DNA of 64,000 nt from an uncultured Alphaproteobacteria bacterium (GCA_944390315.1 CALXPO010000025.1:1-64000); one strand, 5' to 3'. Counted from the stretch's first letter, positions 44,639 to 54,985 are shown. The notes: a model not told the origin generated them from the sequence alone. Program-made: numbers and translations.

Positions 44639-44661
44639 AAAGGCACCGCAGCGGTGCCTTT
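44639..44661. terminator. Palindrome before the hsp20 3' end
   Basis: A perfect 11-bp inverted repeat AAAGGCACCGC / GCGGTGCCTTT with one central base. It lies 46 bp past the hsp20 stop and may end that transcript, but the T-run is short. Confidence 0.5.
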
Positions 44662-44707
44662 ACGTATGGAGTATTCAGGTGTTTCTGAGTTTTATATTTC
44701 AACAATG

Positions 44708-45184
44708 TTATTGGCTTTTTTTGCATTTTACGCAAAGTTTTTTCTTCTTTGCCTTTTCAATTGATGTCTTGGGAATACAAACTTTCAATATTCCGTTTTC
44801 ATAGTCGGCTTCTGCTTTGGAATAATCTAAATCCCAGGGTAGGGGAACAGTGCGTTGAAACATGCCGTAAGATACTTCAGAAAAGTAATTGTCTCCTTTA
44901 TTATGTTCAACTTGGCTCTTTTTTTCGCCGCTGATGCTTAGATATCCGTCTGATGAAATTTCTATATCTAAATCTTTTTCTGAAATTCCGGGAACTTCTG
45001 CCGTGATTTTAACGGCATCATTACTTTCAGAAAATTCTATTTTGGGTTCAATCGTTTTTCCTTCGTGCATTTCATGCATATCCCACATGTTGCGCATATG
45101 CGATAAAAAGTGCCAGAATTCATTTTTTGTATGAACCGGCACTTCGTATTCTTGATTAGAACTTGTTGTTATTGAATTTTTCAT
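44708..45184 (-). CDS. Small heat-shock protein (Hsp20/alpha-crystallin family)
   Basis: An ATP-independent holding chaperone. Its 158 aa contain an alpha-crystallin domain (about 48-140) with ITAEVPGISEKDLDIEIS and FQRTVPLPWDLD, the GILKVCIPK signature and a C-terminal Lys-rich tail. The N-terminal arm is Trp/Met/His-rich. A single minus-strand gene. Two cysteines near the end (LCVKCKK) are unusual. I saw no clear thermosensor hairpin in the short leader. Confidence 0.93.
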   Translation of the reverse strand: MKNSITTSSNQEYEVPVHTKNEFWHFLSHMRNMWDMHEMHEGKTIEPKIEFSESNDAVKITAEVPGISEKDLDIEISSDGYLSISGEKKSQVEHNKGDNYFSEVSYGMFQRTVPLPWDLDYSKAEADYENGILKVCIPKTSIEKAKKKKLCVKCKKSQ

Positions 45185-45257
45185 TATCTATCCTCCGTAA
45201 ATTATTTACAGAAAATAGATAAGCACAAAAATCTTTGTTTGTAGCTAGACTTATGGC

Positions 45258-45632
45258 TTAGTAATATTGAGCTCTGCCTTTATCATTTTTTTGATATTGC
45301 GTGATATAGTCGGATAATTCTTTGTAGGTTAAAAAGCCATCATTATCAACATCTGCTGCTTTGAATTGTTGCTCTGGTGTTTGATAAAAGCCTTTTTTAC
45401 GGGCACGTCTGGCATTTTTTTCATCAAGTCGGGTATATGTATTAACTTTGGCCTTAAATTCTGCCATGCTGAGTCTGCCATCTTCATCCTTATCAAGTCC
45501 GCTCATTTCGGCAACGGCAATTCTCTGCGCTTGCGAAACTTGAGGAACATCTTTGGGCGGATTGTATTTTGCATTTGCTCCCATGGGGAACAATAAAGCC
45601 GACAAAGCTAAAATATATATTGTGGTTTTCAT
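45258..45632 (-). CDS. EF-hand calcium-binding secreted protein
   Basis: A 124-aa protein with a signal peptide (ending MGANA, cut before KYNPP) and two canonical EF-hand loops, DKDEDGRLSMAE (about 47-58) and DVDNDGFLTYKE (about 94-105). Positions 1, 3, 5 and 12 carry Asp or Glu ligands, so calcium binding is likely. The protein should be periplasmic. It lies only 15 bp after the giant autotransporter gene on the same strand and is probably co-transcribed, suggesting a calcium-linked role at the surface. Confidence 0.88.
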   Translation of the reverse strand: MKTTIYILALSALLFPMGANAKYNPPKDVPQVSQAQRIAVAEMSGLDKDEDGRLSMAEFKAKVNTYTRLDEKNARRARKKGFYQTPEQQFKAADVDNDGFLTYKELSDYITQYQKNDKGRAQYY

Positions 45633-45647
45633 CTTATGTTTCCTTTC

Positions 45648-48600
45648 TTAAAAGGCATATTTAATACCTAAATTAAATATCCAATTTTCTTCACTTCCTA
45701 CATCAAGAGCGCTTTCCCCATAGAGGCTGAAGTTACCGTTCTTATATTCACCGTTTATGCTGAGTAAAGCTCGATCTTGATCGGTTGATAATTTTCCAAG
45801 TGCAAAAGTTCCGTCCATGCCGTTAATTCCGACTTTTACGTTTTGGTAGTTATCATTATATTCATGATACCAAGTACCTCCGGCGCGCAAACGGATAATG
45901 TTATTTTCATCAAGCTCAAATTTCTTTTCGGCATATAATCCCAAACCACTTTCAACAGAAACGTTATTATTGTGTTGAATATCAAGCTGACCGTCATTGA
46001 TGCCTCGTTGATACAAAGCATTAACATTTAATTCTGCCGTGGGTTGTATCGAAATATCGGCAATAGTCGTGATATTTGCGCGTAATTCGTTATTGATACC
46101 ATAGTAGTAGTTTTTGATGTCGCCTTTGTAGCGTTTGCCATCGGCATAACGGGTGTAATCACCGTAGCCGTAGCCGCCGTAAAGGTTGCCAAAAAAGTCA
46201 AAATAATTTTGATGTATACCGTAAGGAAGCAAAATTTGGGCAATAACTTCGTCTTTGGAAACGTCATTATCGAATTTTGCATTCATTTTGGTAAAATTCC
46301 ACCCTAATCCATAGCTAAATGTTTGCGCGTCCGTATTTCTTAATAAGCCATATAGGGACACTGCATTGACATCGCTGCCGCTTAGGTAATCATGGGCCTT
46401 AAATTCTCTATTATAATAATTGACAGCCGCAATGATTTTTTCGTTTGGAGCCGCAGCAAACCAACTATTACTTATTTGACGATTAAGATCTTTCATGAGA
46501 GCCAAGTTCTGCTCTGCCAAGGCCGGAATGAAATCTCGTCCGGTTTGGCGGGTCAGGGTAGAGCTTAACTCCGATTGAGTAGAAGCAGATTTGAGTTCAT
46601 CAAAAAGTTCTTGATTGTTGTTTGCCGCATAATTGTCTTGTAAAAATTCACTTAAAGAGGCATTTTCTTCAACTTCTTCAAATTTTTTCATTGTTAATGT
46701 CGTTTGCTTGCCATCAAAATCACTGTTGAATAAGAACGATTGTGATGCGACTTCCAAGTTATCGGTATTACCCTCAAAGTTATTTTCTAAGACATATGTA
46801 GTTTGATTGGATTGTTTGACGGCATTGCTGCTTACTGTTGCAATACCACTGATTTTATTGGCAATAAACTTAGAATTTGTATCAAAAGTTATTCCGGAAT
46901 TAAGAGACAAATTTCCGTTTATAACCTCAATTGTTCCCTGATTATCCACATTTCCGCTCATAACCGTGTCGGTGAGGTGGCTGACATAAATCGTGCCATA
47001 ATTTGTAATTATTCCGCTGTCGCTTGTCATGGCTGCATAAATATTGGAATTATTACTTCCAACGATATACAAGTTTCCGCTGTTTGTAACAGTAGCTTTA
47101 CCGTTGGCATAAAGAGCACTGGTTGTATTATCAGCAGATGTCATGGTAAGATATATGTCCGCAGTGTTATTTACGGAAGATGTGCCTGTGGCATAAATTC
47201 CATAACTTCCCTGTCCGTCAACCCTGATTTGACCTTGATTAAGAACAGATGAGTTACCGGCAGCGTAAACACCGATACTGTTATTGCCCGTTACGGTAAT
47301 CATGGCAGAGTTTGATACATTCTGCGAATTGTCAACATAAAAGCCAACACTATTTTCGCCGTTGACGTTAATCGGAGCTGTATTATTTATTTCGGCAACG
47401 CCGGTAGCATATATACCATAATTTTGATTACCGTTTATTGTGATATTGCCACTGTTTTTTAAGCTGGTTAAGCCGTTGGCATAAATGGCATAGTTATTGG
47501 TATCATTTGTGGTAATGTTACCTTCATTTGTGATAGTACCGCCCGTAATGCTCAGACCATAACTGTCTTGTCCGTTTATGTTTAAAGTTCCGCTGTTGTA
47601 GGTGGATATGTTGTCTGTGGCATACATGGCATAACCATTATCAGCCAATATATTAATAGGAGCTGTATTGTACAGATAAGAATTATTTAGACCATATAAT
47701 CCATAACTACTAAAGCTGTTTATCGTAATTGTTCCGTTATTGATTATTGAACCGTTGGCTGTTCCTAAGGCATAACTTGAGGAGTGCTGCATGGTAACGG
47801 AACCGCTGTTTGTTATATGCTGAGCATAAATACCATAGCTTGTCGTTGCATAAATGGTTATATTACCGCTATTTTCAACTGTTCCGCTGGCGTTGAGAAT
47901 ACCGTTTGATGTTCCGCTGGCATTAATTTCAATGCTGCCTGAATTTGTTATTAAATTCAGGTAATCGGAGGTTTTAGCCCAGATTCCGTTACAAGAACCG
48001 TTGATACAGTTCTGAATCTTGATGTTTCCTTTGTTATTAATGTTTGTGTCATTTTGTTCGGAAACAATAGCATTTACATCCTCACCGGACATATTAATGG
48101 CACCGCTATTGACAATTTTTTGTCCTTTAAGCCCAATGGCATTATTTATCGGCGTGTTGTTATTTCCGATTTCAATTGTACCGGAATTGCTGATATTATT
48201 GGCCAAAATACCGATATTTTCCTTTGATGACGCCGAAGCTGAACTTGCCAAAATCGTGATTTTGTTCTGATTGTTAATCAGATTATTATTTTCGGTCGAG
48301 GTTGTAATACCATAGCTGTTTGTATTTCCGTTGGTGAAAATATTAATGATACCGCTTGTGCTTAAATTATTTATGGTGCCGGTTTCTGTGTATATGCCTA
48401 TTCCGCCGCCATACATATTTATAACACCGCTGTTTTCAATGTTTCCGTTTCCGGAAATATAAAGACCATAGACATTATCAAGGATTGCGTTGCTGCTTCC
48501 AAGCGATATGCTGCCATAATTAAAAATGGAGGAGTTGTCTGTCCAAATGCCATAATTTGCAGTTTCTGGATTTTGAGAATAGTTGCTGCCTTGTCCGATA

Positions 48601-51600
48601 TAAATAGCAGCCAGATTTGTAATGCTTGCTTCAGAATCGGTCGTAGCATAGATACCGTAAGAAGAATTTTGACCATCGGTATAGACGGTTAAGTTTCCTT
48701 TATTATTGTTAGTAACATTACCGTCAGTATATAGTGCCGTGCCGTTTCCGTATAGGGTTGCTGCGCCGTTATTGGTTATATCTCCGTTTGTACTTTTAAG
48801 GACTACGCTGTTTTGCCCATAGAGAGTAACACTGCCTTCGTTATTGATGTTACCGTTTTCCGCACTGATTCCTATACCGTTATCAATCGTGGCGTCTTGG
48901 GCTCCCAGTTCCAAATTTCCCTGATTTGATATTGTGCTTCCTTTGGAGTAGATGAGGGCGACATTGCTTCCTGTCTGATAATCATTTGATGCGTTTATTT
49001 TGATTGAGGCGCTATTGTTTACGACATTGTCAGAATTGCCGATTTGATAAATTCCGTAGCTATCTTTATCGCCGTTGACAATCATCGTAATATTGCCGTT
49101 TGAATTGTTGGTTATATCAGCATTGACAGCATTTATGGCTTGTCCTGAGCCATAAATATTAATGCTTCCGTAATTCTGGAGATTTTGTCCTTGAATATAA
49201 ATACCTGTGGCCAGGTTAAACATATTGTTATTGTTTCCGATTGTGATGTCGCCGTTATTGATGAGTTGCGTATTTCTACCGTATAATCCGAAAACAGTAG
49301 AAGTATTATTTATCGTATCCGATGAATAAATATATATGCGACCGTAGTTCGTAGTCGTTGCGCTTGCCCCATATATACCATATGACGTGCCATTGCCATT
49401 TGCTTGATAAATGGTGATATTTCCTTTGTTTGTCAAACCATTACCGGAAATACCATATCCGGAACCGTAAATGTTTATGTTGCCGGAGTTGTTTATTGTG
49501 CCAAGACTGTATATACCCGTTGCATTGGAAAATAAGGATTCCGTTGTTCCTATGTTAATACTTCCGTTGTTTGTGACGAGATTGTTATCTCCGAAAATAC
49601 CATAAGCCTTTTGTGTAATAGAATCTTCTGCTGAGGTTATGTAGATAGAAGCCTCATTTTGTAATGTATGATTTTTCCCGACTAAATTTAATCCAGACAT
49701 GCTGGCACTGTTGTTTGATACAATCGTTATTTTGCCGTTGGCATTATTTGTGATATTGCCGTTGTGGACGTATATGGCAGAACCGTTTCCTTCGAGGAAA
49801 ATTTCTCCGTTGTTTATAACATTACCGTTTGTACTATATACGACAGAACCTTTACCCGTATAGTTTAGATTTCCGCTGTTTGTGATATTGCCGTTAATCG
49901 TTGTCAGAGCAAAACCGTTGCCGGTAATAAATATGCTTCCCGTATTATTAATATTTGCGTTAGTTGCCGTTATGCCGTTACCATTTCCGGTCAGCGATAT
50001 TACGCCGCTGTTTTGAATATTGCCGTTTTGAGATGAAATGCCGTAAATTTCGCCATTTGTATTATTTTGTTGACTGATTGTTATATTGCCGGAATTGATA
50101 ATCTCAATACCTGAAGCATATATGCCATAGTTTTGAACCGAATTTATCAGTCCGCCGTCATCTCCTTCTTCCTCTTCCTGTCCGTCCGAGCTAAAGGTCA
50201 TGGTGATGGTCGAAGCATTGTTAATTTTATAATTATCACTTGCGCTGGCATGGGCTGTGATTGCGTAACTATTCTTAGCTCCGGTACCGGTTATGCTGAT
50301 TGTGCCTCCGCTGTTATTAATATTTCCGTTTTCTTTATAAATACCATAGCTTATGCCAGAATCGGCTATGGAAATTGAACCGCTGTGATTGACATCACCA
50401 TACGCGGTAGAATATATGCCGTAGGCAGCATCTTTGGAGCTGACTGTGATGTTTCCGGCATTGGTTATACTGCTTTTGGCATTATCTAAATCTTGATTGC
50501 CGCCGGTGGTCGGTGTGGCAATCATACCGTACGAAGTTCCTTCTGAAGTAACGGAAATTTGATGATTTGCCGTATTGGATAGATTTCCGCCTCTTACGGA
50601 CATCATGCCGGCGCCTAATGTTTGTCCGCTGTCTCCGGACAGAATTATAGAAATATTGCCGTTATTGGTAGCCGTAGTGTTGGCATCTGCATGCATACCG
50701 ACAATCCCGCCGTTTCCGTCAGCTAATGTCAGCGGAGTGGTTGATGACGGAGTACTCCCTTCTTCTTCGGAAGTCTGCAGCGCATAAGTCAGATTAATGT
50801 TACCGTTGTTTGTAATATTTGCTTTATCAAGATTTTCGGTAGATTGTGTTCCGTCAGATAAGGAGGCGTCCATCCAACTGCTCATGCCCCATAAACTCAG
50901 AGCTCCGGCATCGTTGGCGGAACCTGTTATTTCAATATTACCGTTATTGACGGCTTGGTTGCTGAAATCAGAATAGTAATTCGTCAATCTGGTTTGCATA
51001 CCTGTTATTTTGCCATATGCCGTATCGGCTTTGGCACTTATGGTTCCCTTATTTTCTGCCGAAGAATTTGTGTCGACATACATTCCTATGGTGCTATCTG
51101 TAATATTTTGGCCGGTGTATTCAATAGAAATGGTTCCGTTATTCGTCAGATCCGAGTAATCGCTGGCAATCATACCTATACCGCCGTTTTGAGCGCTGAT
51201 TTCGATTGTTCCGAGATTTGATGCCGAGCTGTTTAGTGTGGCATCCATTCCGATAGTATTACTACTTAGGGTAATTGTTTGTTCACTGTCATTAATAACA
51301 ACGGACTTGTCGTGGGCTTGCATTCCGACGGCTAAATATTTTGTGTAAGAATTGATATCAGAATCGAAATTTATAAGATTAGCCAAGGGAATGGTATTGT
51401 AAGAACCAGTTTCCGCATCATAAACCCACATGTTGGAATTATTATTTATTTGCAGTGCTTCTTGGTTGACCAGTGTAATATTATTGTCAGCCAGAACCGA
51501 CACGGCCTGATAAGGGGAAGTTTCGGGTTCCGATGGACTGACAGTACCGACAATATATCCTAACCCTTTGTCACTATGTACGGTAGGATCTTCGGGAGTC

Positions 51601-52061
51601 GTGGCAGCGCTTGAGCTTCCGCCACCGCCGCCTCCGGCAGCTATGGCTACACCGCCGACAACGGCTGCACCGCCTACCCACCACCACAAAGAATTGTCAT
51701 CGTCTTCATAAATAACTTCATAAGGTTTATGGGCATCTGCAAATCTTTTTTGTTGTTGCGAGGTCAGTTTATTTAGGCAACGGGGACGTGTGTTGGCACC
51801 GGCACGTTTGAATGTTTCGTAGGCAACATGGTCATTGCGGCGGATTGCGGCGCATATACCCGTATCGCCGTTTGAATTTGTAGAATTTATATCAAGACCG
51901 CGCAAAATAGCATTATTCAAAACGGTCAAATTGCCGGCGGAGGCATATCGGTACATTTCGTTAAAGCTCAGAGGGTAGAGAGCTGCGTTAACAGGTTGTG
52001 TGAACAAAAAAGAAAATGTTGTAGATGCAAGTAATAATGATTTAGAAAATTTGGTTTGCAT
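45648..52061 (-). CDS. Giant autotransporter with ankyrin-like N-terminal region
   Basis: A 2137-aa type V secreted protein. The signal peptide ends near residue 26 (FTQPVNA). An ankyrin-like stretch follows (about 33-95, with LNNAILRGLDINS and NGDTGICAAIRRND), then a Trp/Gly/Ala hydrophobic segment (125-148). The passenger spans about 165-1780. It is built from many repeats of roughly 20 residues of the type NNGNITI plus a GIYA/GIYS turn, as in a right-handed beta-helix. A C-terminal beta-barrel of about 280 residues (from WFAAAPNE) ends in GIKYAF with the terminal Phe needed for BAM. The EF-hand gene follows directly. Function unknown: surface adhesin or interaction factor is likely. Confidence 0.9.
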   Translation of the reverse strand: MQTKFSKSLLLASTTFSFLFTQPVNAALYPLSFNEMYRYASAGNLTVLNNAILRGLDINSTNSNGDTGICAAIRRNDHVAYETFKRAGANTRPRCLNKLTSQQQKRFADAHKPYEVIYEDDDNSLWWWVGGAAVVGGVAIAAGGGGGGSSSAATTPEDPTVHSDKGLGYIVGTVSPSEPETSPYQAVSVLADNNITLVNQEALQINNNSNMWVYDAETGSYNTIPLANLINFDSDINSYTKYLAVGMQAHDKSVVINDSEQTITLSSNTIGMDATLNSSASNLGTIEISAQNGGIGMIASDYSDLTNNGTISIEYTGQNITDSTIGMYVDTNSSAENKGTISAKADTAYGKITGMQTRLTNYYSDFSNQAVNNGNIEITGSANDAGALSLWGMSSWMDASLSDGTQSTENLDKANITNNGNINLTYALQTSEEEGSTPSSTTPLTLADGNGGIVGMHADANTTATNNGNISIILSGDSGQTLGAGMMSVRGGNLSNTANHQISVTSEGTSYGMIATPTTGGNQDLDNAKSSITNAGNITVSSKDAAYGIYSTAYGDVNHSGSISIADSGISYGIYKENGNINNSGGTISITGTGAKNSYAITAHASASDNYKINNASTITMTFSSDGQEEEEGDDGGLINSVQNYGIYASGIEIINSGNITISQQNNTNGEIYGISSQNGNIQNSGVISLTGNGNGITATNANINNTGSIFITGNGFALTTINGNITNSGNLNYTGKGSVVYSTNGNVINNGEIFLEGNGSAIYVHNGNITNNANGKITIVSNNSASMSGLNLVGKNHTLQNEASIYITSAEDSITQKAYGIFGDNNLVTNNGSINIGTTESLFSNATGIYSLGTINNSGNINIYGSGYGISGNGLTNKGNITIYQANGNGTSYGIYGASATTTNYGRIYIYSSDTINNTSTVFGLYGRNTQLINNGDITIGNNNNMFNLATGIYIQGQNLQNYGSINIYGSGQAINAVNADITNNSNGNITMIVNGDKDSYGIYQIGNSDNVVNNSASIKINASNDYQTGSNVALIYSKGSTISNQGNLELGAQDATIDNGIGISAENGNINNEGSVTLYGQNSVVLKSTNGDITNNGAATLYGNGTALYTDGNVTNNNKGNLTVYTDGQNSSYGIYATTDSEASITNLAAIYIGQGSNYSQNPETANYGIWTDNSSIFNYGSISLGSSNAILDNVYGLYISGNGNIENSGVINMYGGGIGIYTETGTINNLSTSGIINIFTNGNTNSYGITTSTENNNLINNQNKITILASSASASSKENIGILANNISNSGTIEIGNNNTPINNAIGLKGQKIVNSGAINMSGEDVNAIVSEQNDTNINNKGNIKIQNCINGSCNGIWAKTSDYLNLITNSGSIEINASGTSNGILNASGTVENSGNITIYATTSYGIYAQHITNSGSVTMQHSSSYALGTANGSIINNGTITINSFSSYGLYGLNNSYLYNTAPINILADNGYAMYATDNISTYNSGTLNINGQDSYGLSITGGTITNEGNITTNDTNNYAIYANGLTSLKNSGNITINGNQNYGIYATGVAEINNTAPINVNGENSVGFYVDNSQNVSNSAMITVTGNNSIGVYAAGNSSVLNQGQIRVDGQGSYGIYATGTSSVNNTADIYLTMTSADNTTSALYANGKATVTNSGNLYIVGSNNSNIYAAMTSDSGIITNYGTIYVSHLTDTVMSGNVDNQGTIEVINGNLSLNSGITFDTNSKFIANKISGIATVSSNAVKQSNQTTYVLENNFEGNTDNLEVASQSFLFNSDFDGKQTTLTMKKFEEVEENASLSEFLQDNYAANNNQELFDELKSASTQSELSSTLTRQTGRDFIPALAEQNLALMKDLNRQISNSWFAAAPNEKIIAAVNYYNREFKAHDYLSGSDVNAVSLYGLLRNTDAQTFSYGLGWNFTKMNAKFDNDVSKDEVIAQILLPYGIHQNYFDFFGNLYGGYGYGDYTRYADGKRYKGDIKNYYYGINNELRANITTIADISIQPTAELNVNALYQRGINDGQLDIQHNNNVSVESGLGLYAEKKFELDENNIIRLRAGGTWYHEYNDNYQNVKVGINGMDGTFALGKLSTDQDRALLSINGEYKNGNFSLYGESALDVGSEENWIFNLGIKYAF

Positions 52062-52172
52062 ATTAATAACCCTATGTCGTGTTAAGTTTGTTGTTTTAGA
52101 TTAACAAATATATTTATTTATGCAAGAAATTTGCTCATAATAATGCAAATTAGTCGGTTGCTGTTTTTAATA

Positions 52173-52904
52173 TTAATAAAAATTCTGTTCAGAAATCAGA
52201 CCTGAGATTCCCGTATTGATTAATTTTCCGTCGGAGAGCCTTACTTTTCGGTCCATTTGGGCGGCAAGTTCCATATTATGGGTAGCAATCAGAGCTGACA
52301 GACCGGTTTCTCTTACAATATTTATTAATTCGGCAAATACGATATCCGAAGTTTTGGGGTCAAGGTTTCCGGTTGGTTCGTCGGCCAACAACAGTTTGGG
52401 AGCGTTGGCCAATGCACGGGCAATGGCAACACGTTGTTGTTCTCCGCCGGACATTTCTGCGGGACGGTGTTTAAGGCGATGGCTCATGTTCATTCTGTCG
52501 AGCAACCAACGTGCACGTTCTTTGGCGGCTTTTTTTGTTCGTCCGGCAATGAGCTGAGGTAACATAACGTTTTCTAAGGCGTTAAAATCGGGAAGTAAAT
52601 TGTGATACTGGTAAACAAATCCCAAAAAATCGCGTCGGAGCAGGGTGCGTAAGCCGTCATTTGTTTTAGAACAATTTTGTTCATTAATAAAAATTTCGCC
52701 CGAGGTTGGGGTTTCAAGAAGTCCGGCAATTTGCAATAAGGTTGATTTGCCTGATCCGGAAGGACCTGTCAATGCAATAATCTCGCCGCTGTTGATGCTA
52801 AAATCAACACCGTTTAAGACGTCTAACTTTTGTTCTCCTTGTCTAAAACTTTTGGAGATTTTTTTGAGTTGCAGAACTGTTGTTGTTTGTGTTTCATTAC
52901 TCAT
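52173..52904 (-). CDS. lolD: Lipoprotein-releasing system ATP-binding protein LolD
   Basis: Energises extraction of outer-membrane lipoproteins from the inner membrane. The 243-aa ABC protein has Walker A (GPSGSGKST), signature (MSGGEQQRVAIARAL) and Walker B (LLLADEPTGNLD). Start at 52904 (MSNETQ) overlaps the lolC stop by 8 nt (the ATGAGTAA arrangement), favouring translational coupling. An upstream in-frame start would lie inside lolC. Confidence 0.95.
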   Translation of the reverse strand: MSNETQTTTVLQLKKISKSFRQGEQKLDVLNGVDFSINSGEIIALTGPSGSGKSTLLQIAGLLETPTSGEIFINEQNCSKTNDGLRTLLRRDFLGFVYQYHNLLPDFNALENVMLPQLIAGRTKKAAKERARWLLDRMNMSHRLKHRPAEMSGGEQQRVAIARALANAPKLLLADEPTGNLDPKTSDIVFAELINIVRETGLSALIATHNMELAAQMDRKVRLSDGKLINTGISGLISEQNFY

Positions 52905-54144
52905 AACGCAAAGCCTCCACCGGGTCCATTTTTGCTGCTCTGTAAGCAGGATAAATTGTAGCCAAAAATGATAATAACAAAGAAATGAGAACAATCATGC
53001 AGACTTCGGTCGTGTCAATTTTGGCGGGTAATTGAGATAAAAAGTAAATTTCTGCCGAGAACAATTCGCGACCGGACAAATCCTGTAAGAACTGACGAAT
53101 TGTTTCAATATTTTCGCAAAACAGGATGCCGAGTAAGACGCCGATGGTTGTTCCGACCACGCCGATAAAAGCTCCGTCCATGAAAAAGATACGCATAATC
53201 ATACCTTTGGTAGCACCCATGGTTCTTAAGACGGCAATATCTCGACTTTTGTCTTTGACCAACATAATCAATCCGGTAATGATGTTAAATGCCGCAACCA
53301 AAATAATCAGTGTTAAAATCAGAAACATGACGTTTCTTTCAACATCAATAGCATTGAAAAAAGCTGAATTAGATTGCCTCCAGTCAAATATATAAGCACC
53401 GGCGTCAACACTTTTTTCGATAGCTTTTCTGGTCTCGTTAAGTTTACTTTCGTCTTTTAGGGTTACATCAATATTGGTAACGGCATCACCTAAACCGAAA
53501 AATGTTTGAGCCGTGTCAAGCGGCATAAAAATAAAGTTGGAATCGTATTCGTACATTCCGAGCTCAAAAGTTCCGACAATACGATAAGATTTCATCCGCG
53601 GAACCGTGCCGAAAGCGGTAATTTTTCCGTTGGGGGAGATAAGCGTAATTTCATCTCCCGGAATCAAGCCCATTTTAAGAGCAAGGCGGTAGCCGATAAT
53701 GACGACGTTTCCTTCAAATTTGCTCATGTCAATATTAAGCATGCCGTTTTTCAGAGTTTGTTTTTTTTCGATGTCTTCTTTTCTCATTCCGCGAACCATT
53801 GCACCTTCGGCGGCGCGTCCCGAAGAGGCAAGAAGTTGCTTTTCTATCATTGGGAAAACTGTTTGCACGTTATCAAAGGCGGCAATGTCGTTTACGGCTT
53901 GTTTATAGTTATTGAAAGCGGCACCGCCGGCGGATACGATACCGATGTGACCGTTAATTCCCAAAATTCGTGAGAGCAGTTCGCTTCTGAAGCCGTTCAT
54001 AACCGACATGACAATAATCAGAGTGGCAACTCCCAAAGCAATTCCGGTAAAAGCAAAGCCCGTAATAACCGAAATAAAGCCTTCTTTGCGCTTGGCTCGC
54101 AGGTAGCGACCGGCGACCATTCTCTCGAACAGATTAAACATCAT
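52897..54144 (-). CDS. lolC: Lipoprotein-releasing permease LolC/LolE
   Basis: Inner-membrane permease partner of LolD. The 415-aa protein has an N-terminal helix (about 25-50) with a MacB-like periplasmic domain. Three C-terminal helices follow: LILTLIILVAAFNIITGLIM, FMDGAFIGVVGTTIGVLLG and MIVLISLLLSFLATIYPAYRA. It ends ALRYE. Only one permease gene is present, so, as in many non-enteric bacteria, it probably forms a homodimer. AGGAG lies 9 nt before the ATG pair at 54144 and 54141. Confidence 0.94.
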   Translation of the reverse strand: MMFNLFERMVAGRYLRAKRKEGFISVITGFAFTGIALGVATLIIVMSVMNGFRSELLSRILGINGHIGIVSAGGAAFNNYKQAVNDIAAFDNVQTVFPMIEKQLLASSGRAAEGAMVRGMRKEDIEKKQTLKNGMLNIDMSKFEGNVVIIGYRLALKMGLIPGDEITLISPNGKITAFGTVPRMKSYRIVGTFELGMYEYDSNFIFMPLDTAQTFFGLGDAVTNIDVTLKDESKLNETRKAIEKSVDAGAYIFDWRQSNSAFFNAIDVERNVMFLILTLIILVAAFNIITGLIMLVKDKSRDIAVLRTMGATKGMIMRIFFMDGAFIGVVGTTIGVLLGILFCENIETIRQFLQDLSGRELFSAEIYFLSQLPAKIDTTEVCMIVLISLLLSFLATIYPAYRAAKMDPVEALRYE

Positions 54145-54287
54145 CAATAAAAACTCCTTGGTTGATGACAAAGGTTATATAATTTGAATGTTCAAATTGC
54201 AACAGAAATTGCAGAATTAACAAGCAAATGGTGCAAAAAAATGCTTGCCAAGAGAAAAAAAATGGTATATAAACCAACCCGATTTGT

Positions 54288-54320
54288 GGATGTACGGGCT
54301 AAAGGCATGCCTTTGCATCC
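54288..54320 (+). promoter_or_regulatory. Hairpin leader before rpmI-rplT
   Basis: GGATG (54288-54292) pairs with CATCC (54316-54320) around an inner palindrome AAAGGCATGCCTTT (54301-54314). It lies about 40 nt before rpmI. It could be an autoregulatory L20/L35 leader, as known for this operon in other bacteria, but I cannot match a specific known fold. Confidence 0.4.
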
Positions 54321-54358
54321 GGAGTTAACCCATCTAAAAAATTTAGAAAGGATATAAA

Positions 54359-54556
54359 ATGCCAAAAATGAAAACAAGAAGTTCGGTTAAAAAACGCTTT
54401 AGCGTTACCGGAACAGGCAAATTGAAGAGAAATTTCGCCAAAAAAAGACACTGTCTCTTCTGCAAAACTCAAAAAATGAAAAGACAAGCAAGAGGTACAA
54501 CTTTGGTTGCTAATTGCGATGTCCAAATCGTTAAACAATTTTTGCCGTATTTGTAG
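54359..54556 (+). CDS. rpmI: 50S ribosomal protein L35
   Basis: A 65-aa basic ribosomal protein with the family opening PKMKTRSSVKKRF and KRHCLFCKTQKMKRQAR. Two cysteines sit in HCLFC. It is paired with rplT 12 bp later. AGAAAGGA lies before the ATG. infC is not adjacent here. Confidence 0.97.
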   Translation: MPKMKTRSSVKKRFSVTGTGKLKRNFAKKRHCLFCKTQKMKRQARGTTLVANCDVQIVKQFLPYL

Positions 54557-54568
54557 GAGGATGTATAG

Positions 54569-54925
54569 ATGTCTCGTGTTAAAAGAGGTGTAACGGCTCG
54601 TGCACGCCACAAAAAGATTTTTGCTATGGCAAAAGGCTATCGCGGTCGTTCAAAAAATGTTTTCAGAGTTGCTGTTGAAAAAGTTGAAAAAGCTTTACAA
54701 TATGCTTATCGCGACAGAAGAGCAAAGAAAAGAAGTTTCCGCTCTTTGTGGATTCAAAGAATTGGCGCTGCTGCAAGACTTAATGATATGACATACTCCC
54801 GATTTATGAACGGGCTCAACAAAGCAGGTATTGAGCTTGATCGTAAAGTTTTGGCTGATATCGCATTAAGAGAGCCCGAGGCATTTGCCAAGTTAGTCGC
54901 TCAGGCTAAGGACGCTTTGAAGTAA
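54569..54925 (+). CDS. rplT: 50S ribosomal protein L20
   Basis: A 118-aa protein essential for early 50S assembly, and the autoregulator of this operon in other bacteria. It opens [16 protein letters not shown] with [13 protein letters not shown], and has [13 protein letters not shown] later. GGAGGA is 10 nt upstream. A terminator-like hairpin separates it from pheS. Confidence 0.98.
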   Translation: MSRVKRGVTARARHKKIFAMAKGYRGRSKNVFRVAVEKVEKALQYAYRDRRAKKRSFRSLWIQRIGAAARLNDMTYSRFMNGLNKAGIELDRKVLADIALREPEAFAKLVAQAKDALK

Positions 54926-54948
54926 TTTTTATAATGCGAATCAATGAA

Positions 54949-54985
54949 AGAGTCTGCCTCGAGCATTCGGGACAGGCTCTTTTTA
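54949..54985 (+). terminator. Terminator or attenuator between rplT and pheS
   Basis: Stem AGAGTCTG / CAGGCTCT (54949-54956 with 54973-54980, one G-T pair) with TTTTT. It is 20 bp before pheS. The short frame across it is not Phe-rich, so classical Phe-codon attenuation is unlikely. Confidence 0.7.

Noticed and set aside
45900..51500. Repeated short motifs looked like a CRISPR or tandem DNA array
   Set aside because: They are codons for a long in-frame protein (autotransporter passenger) with degenerate repeats; no constant spacer-repeat pattern exists.
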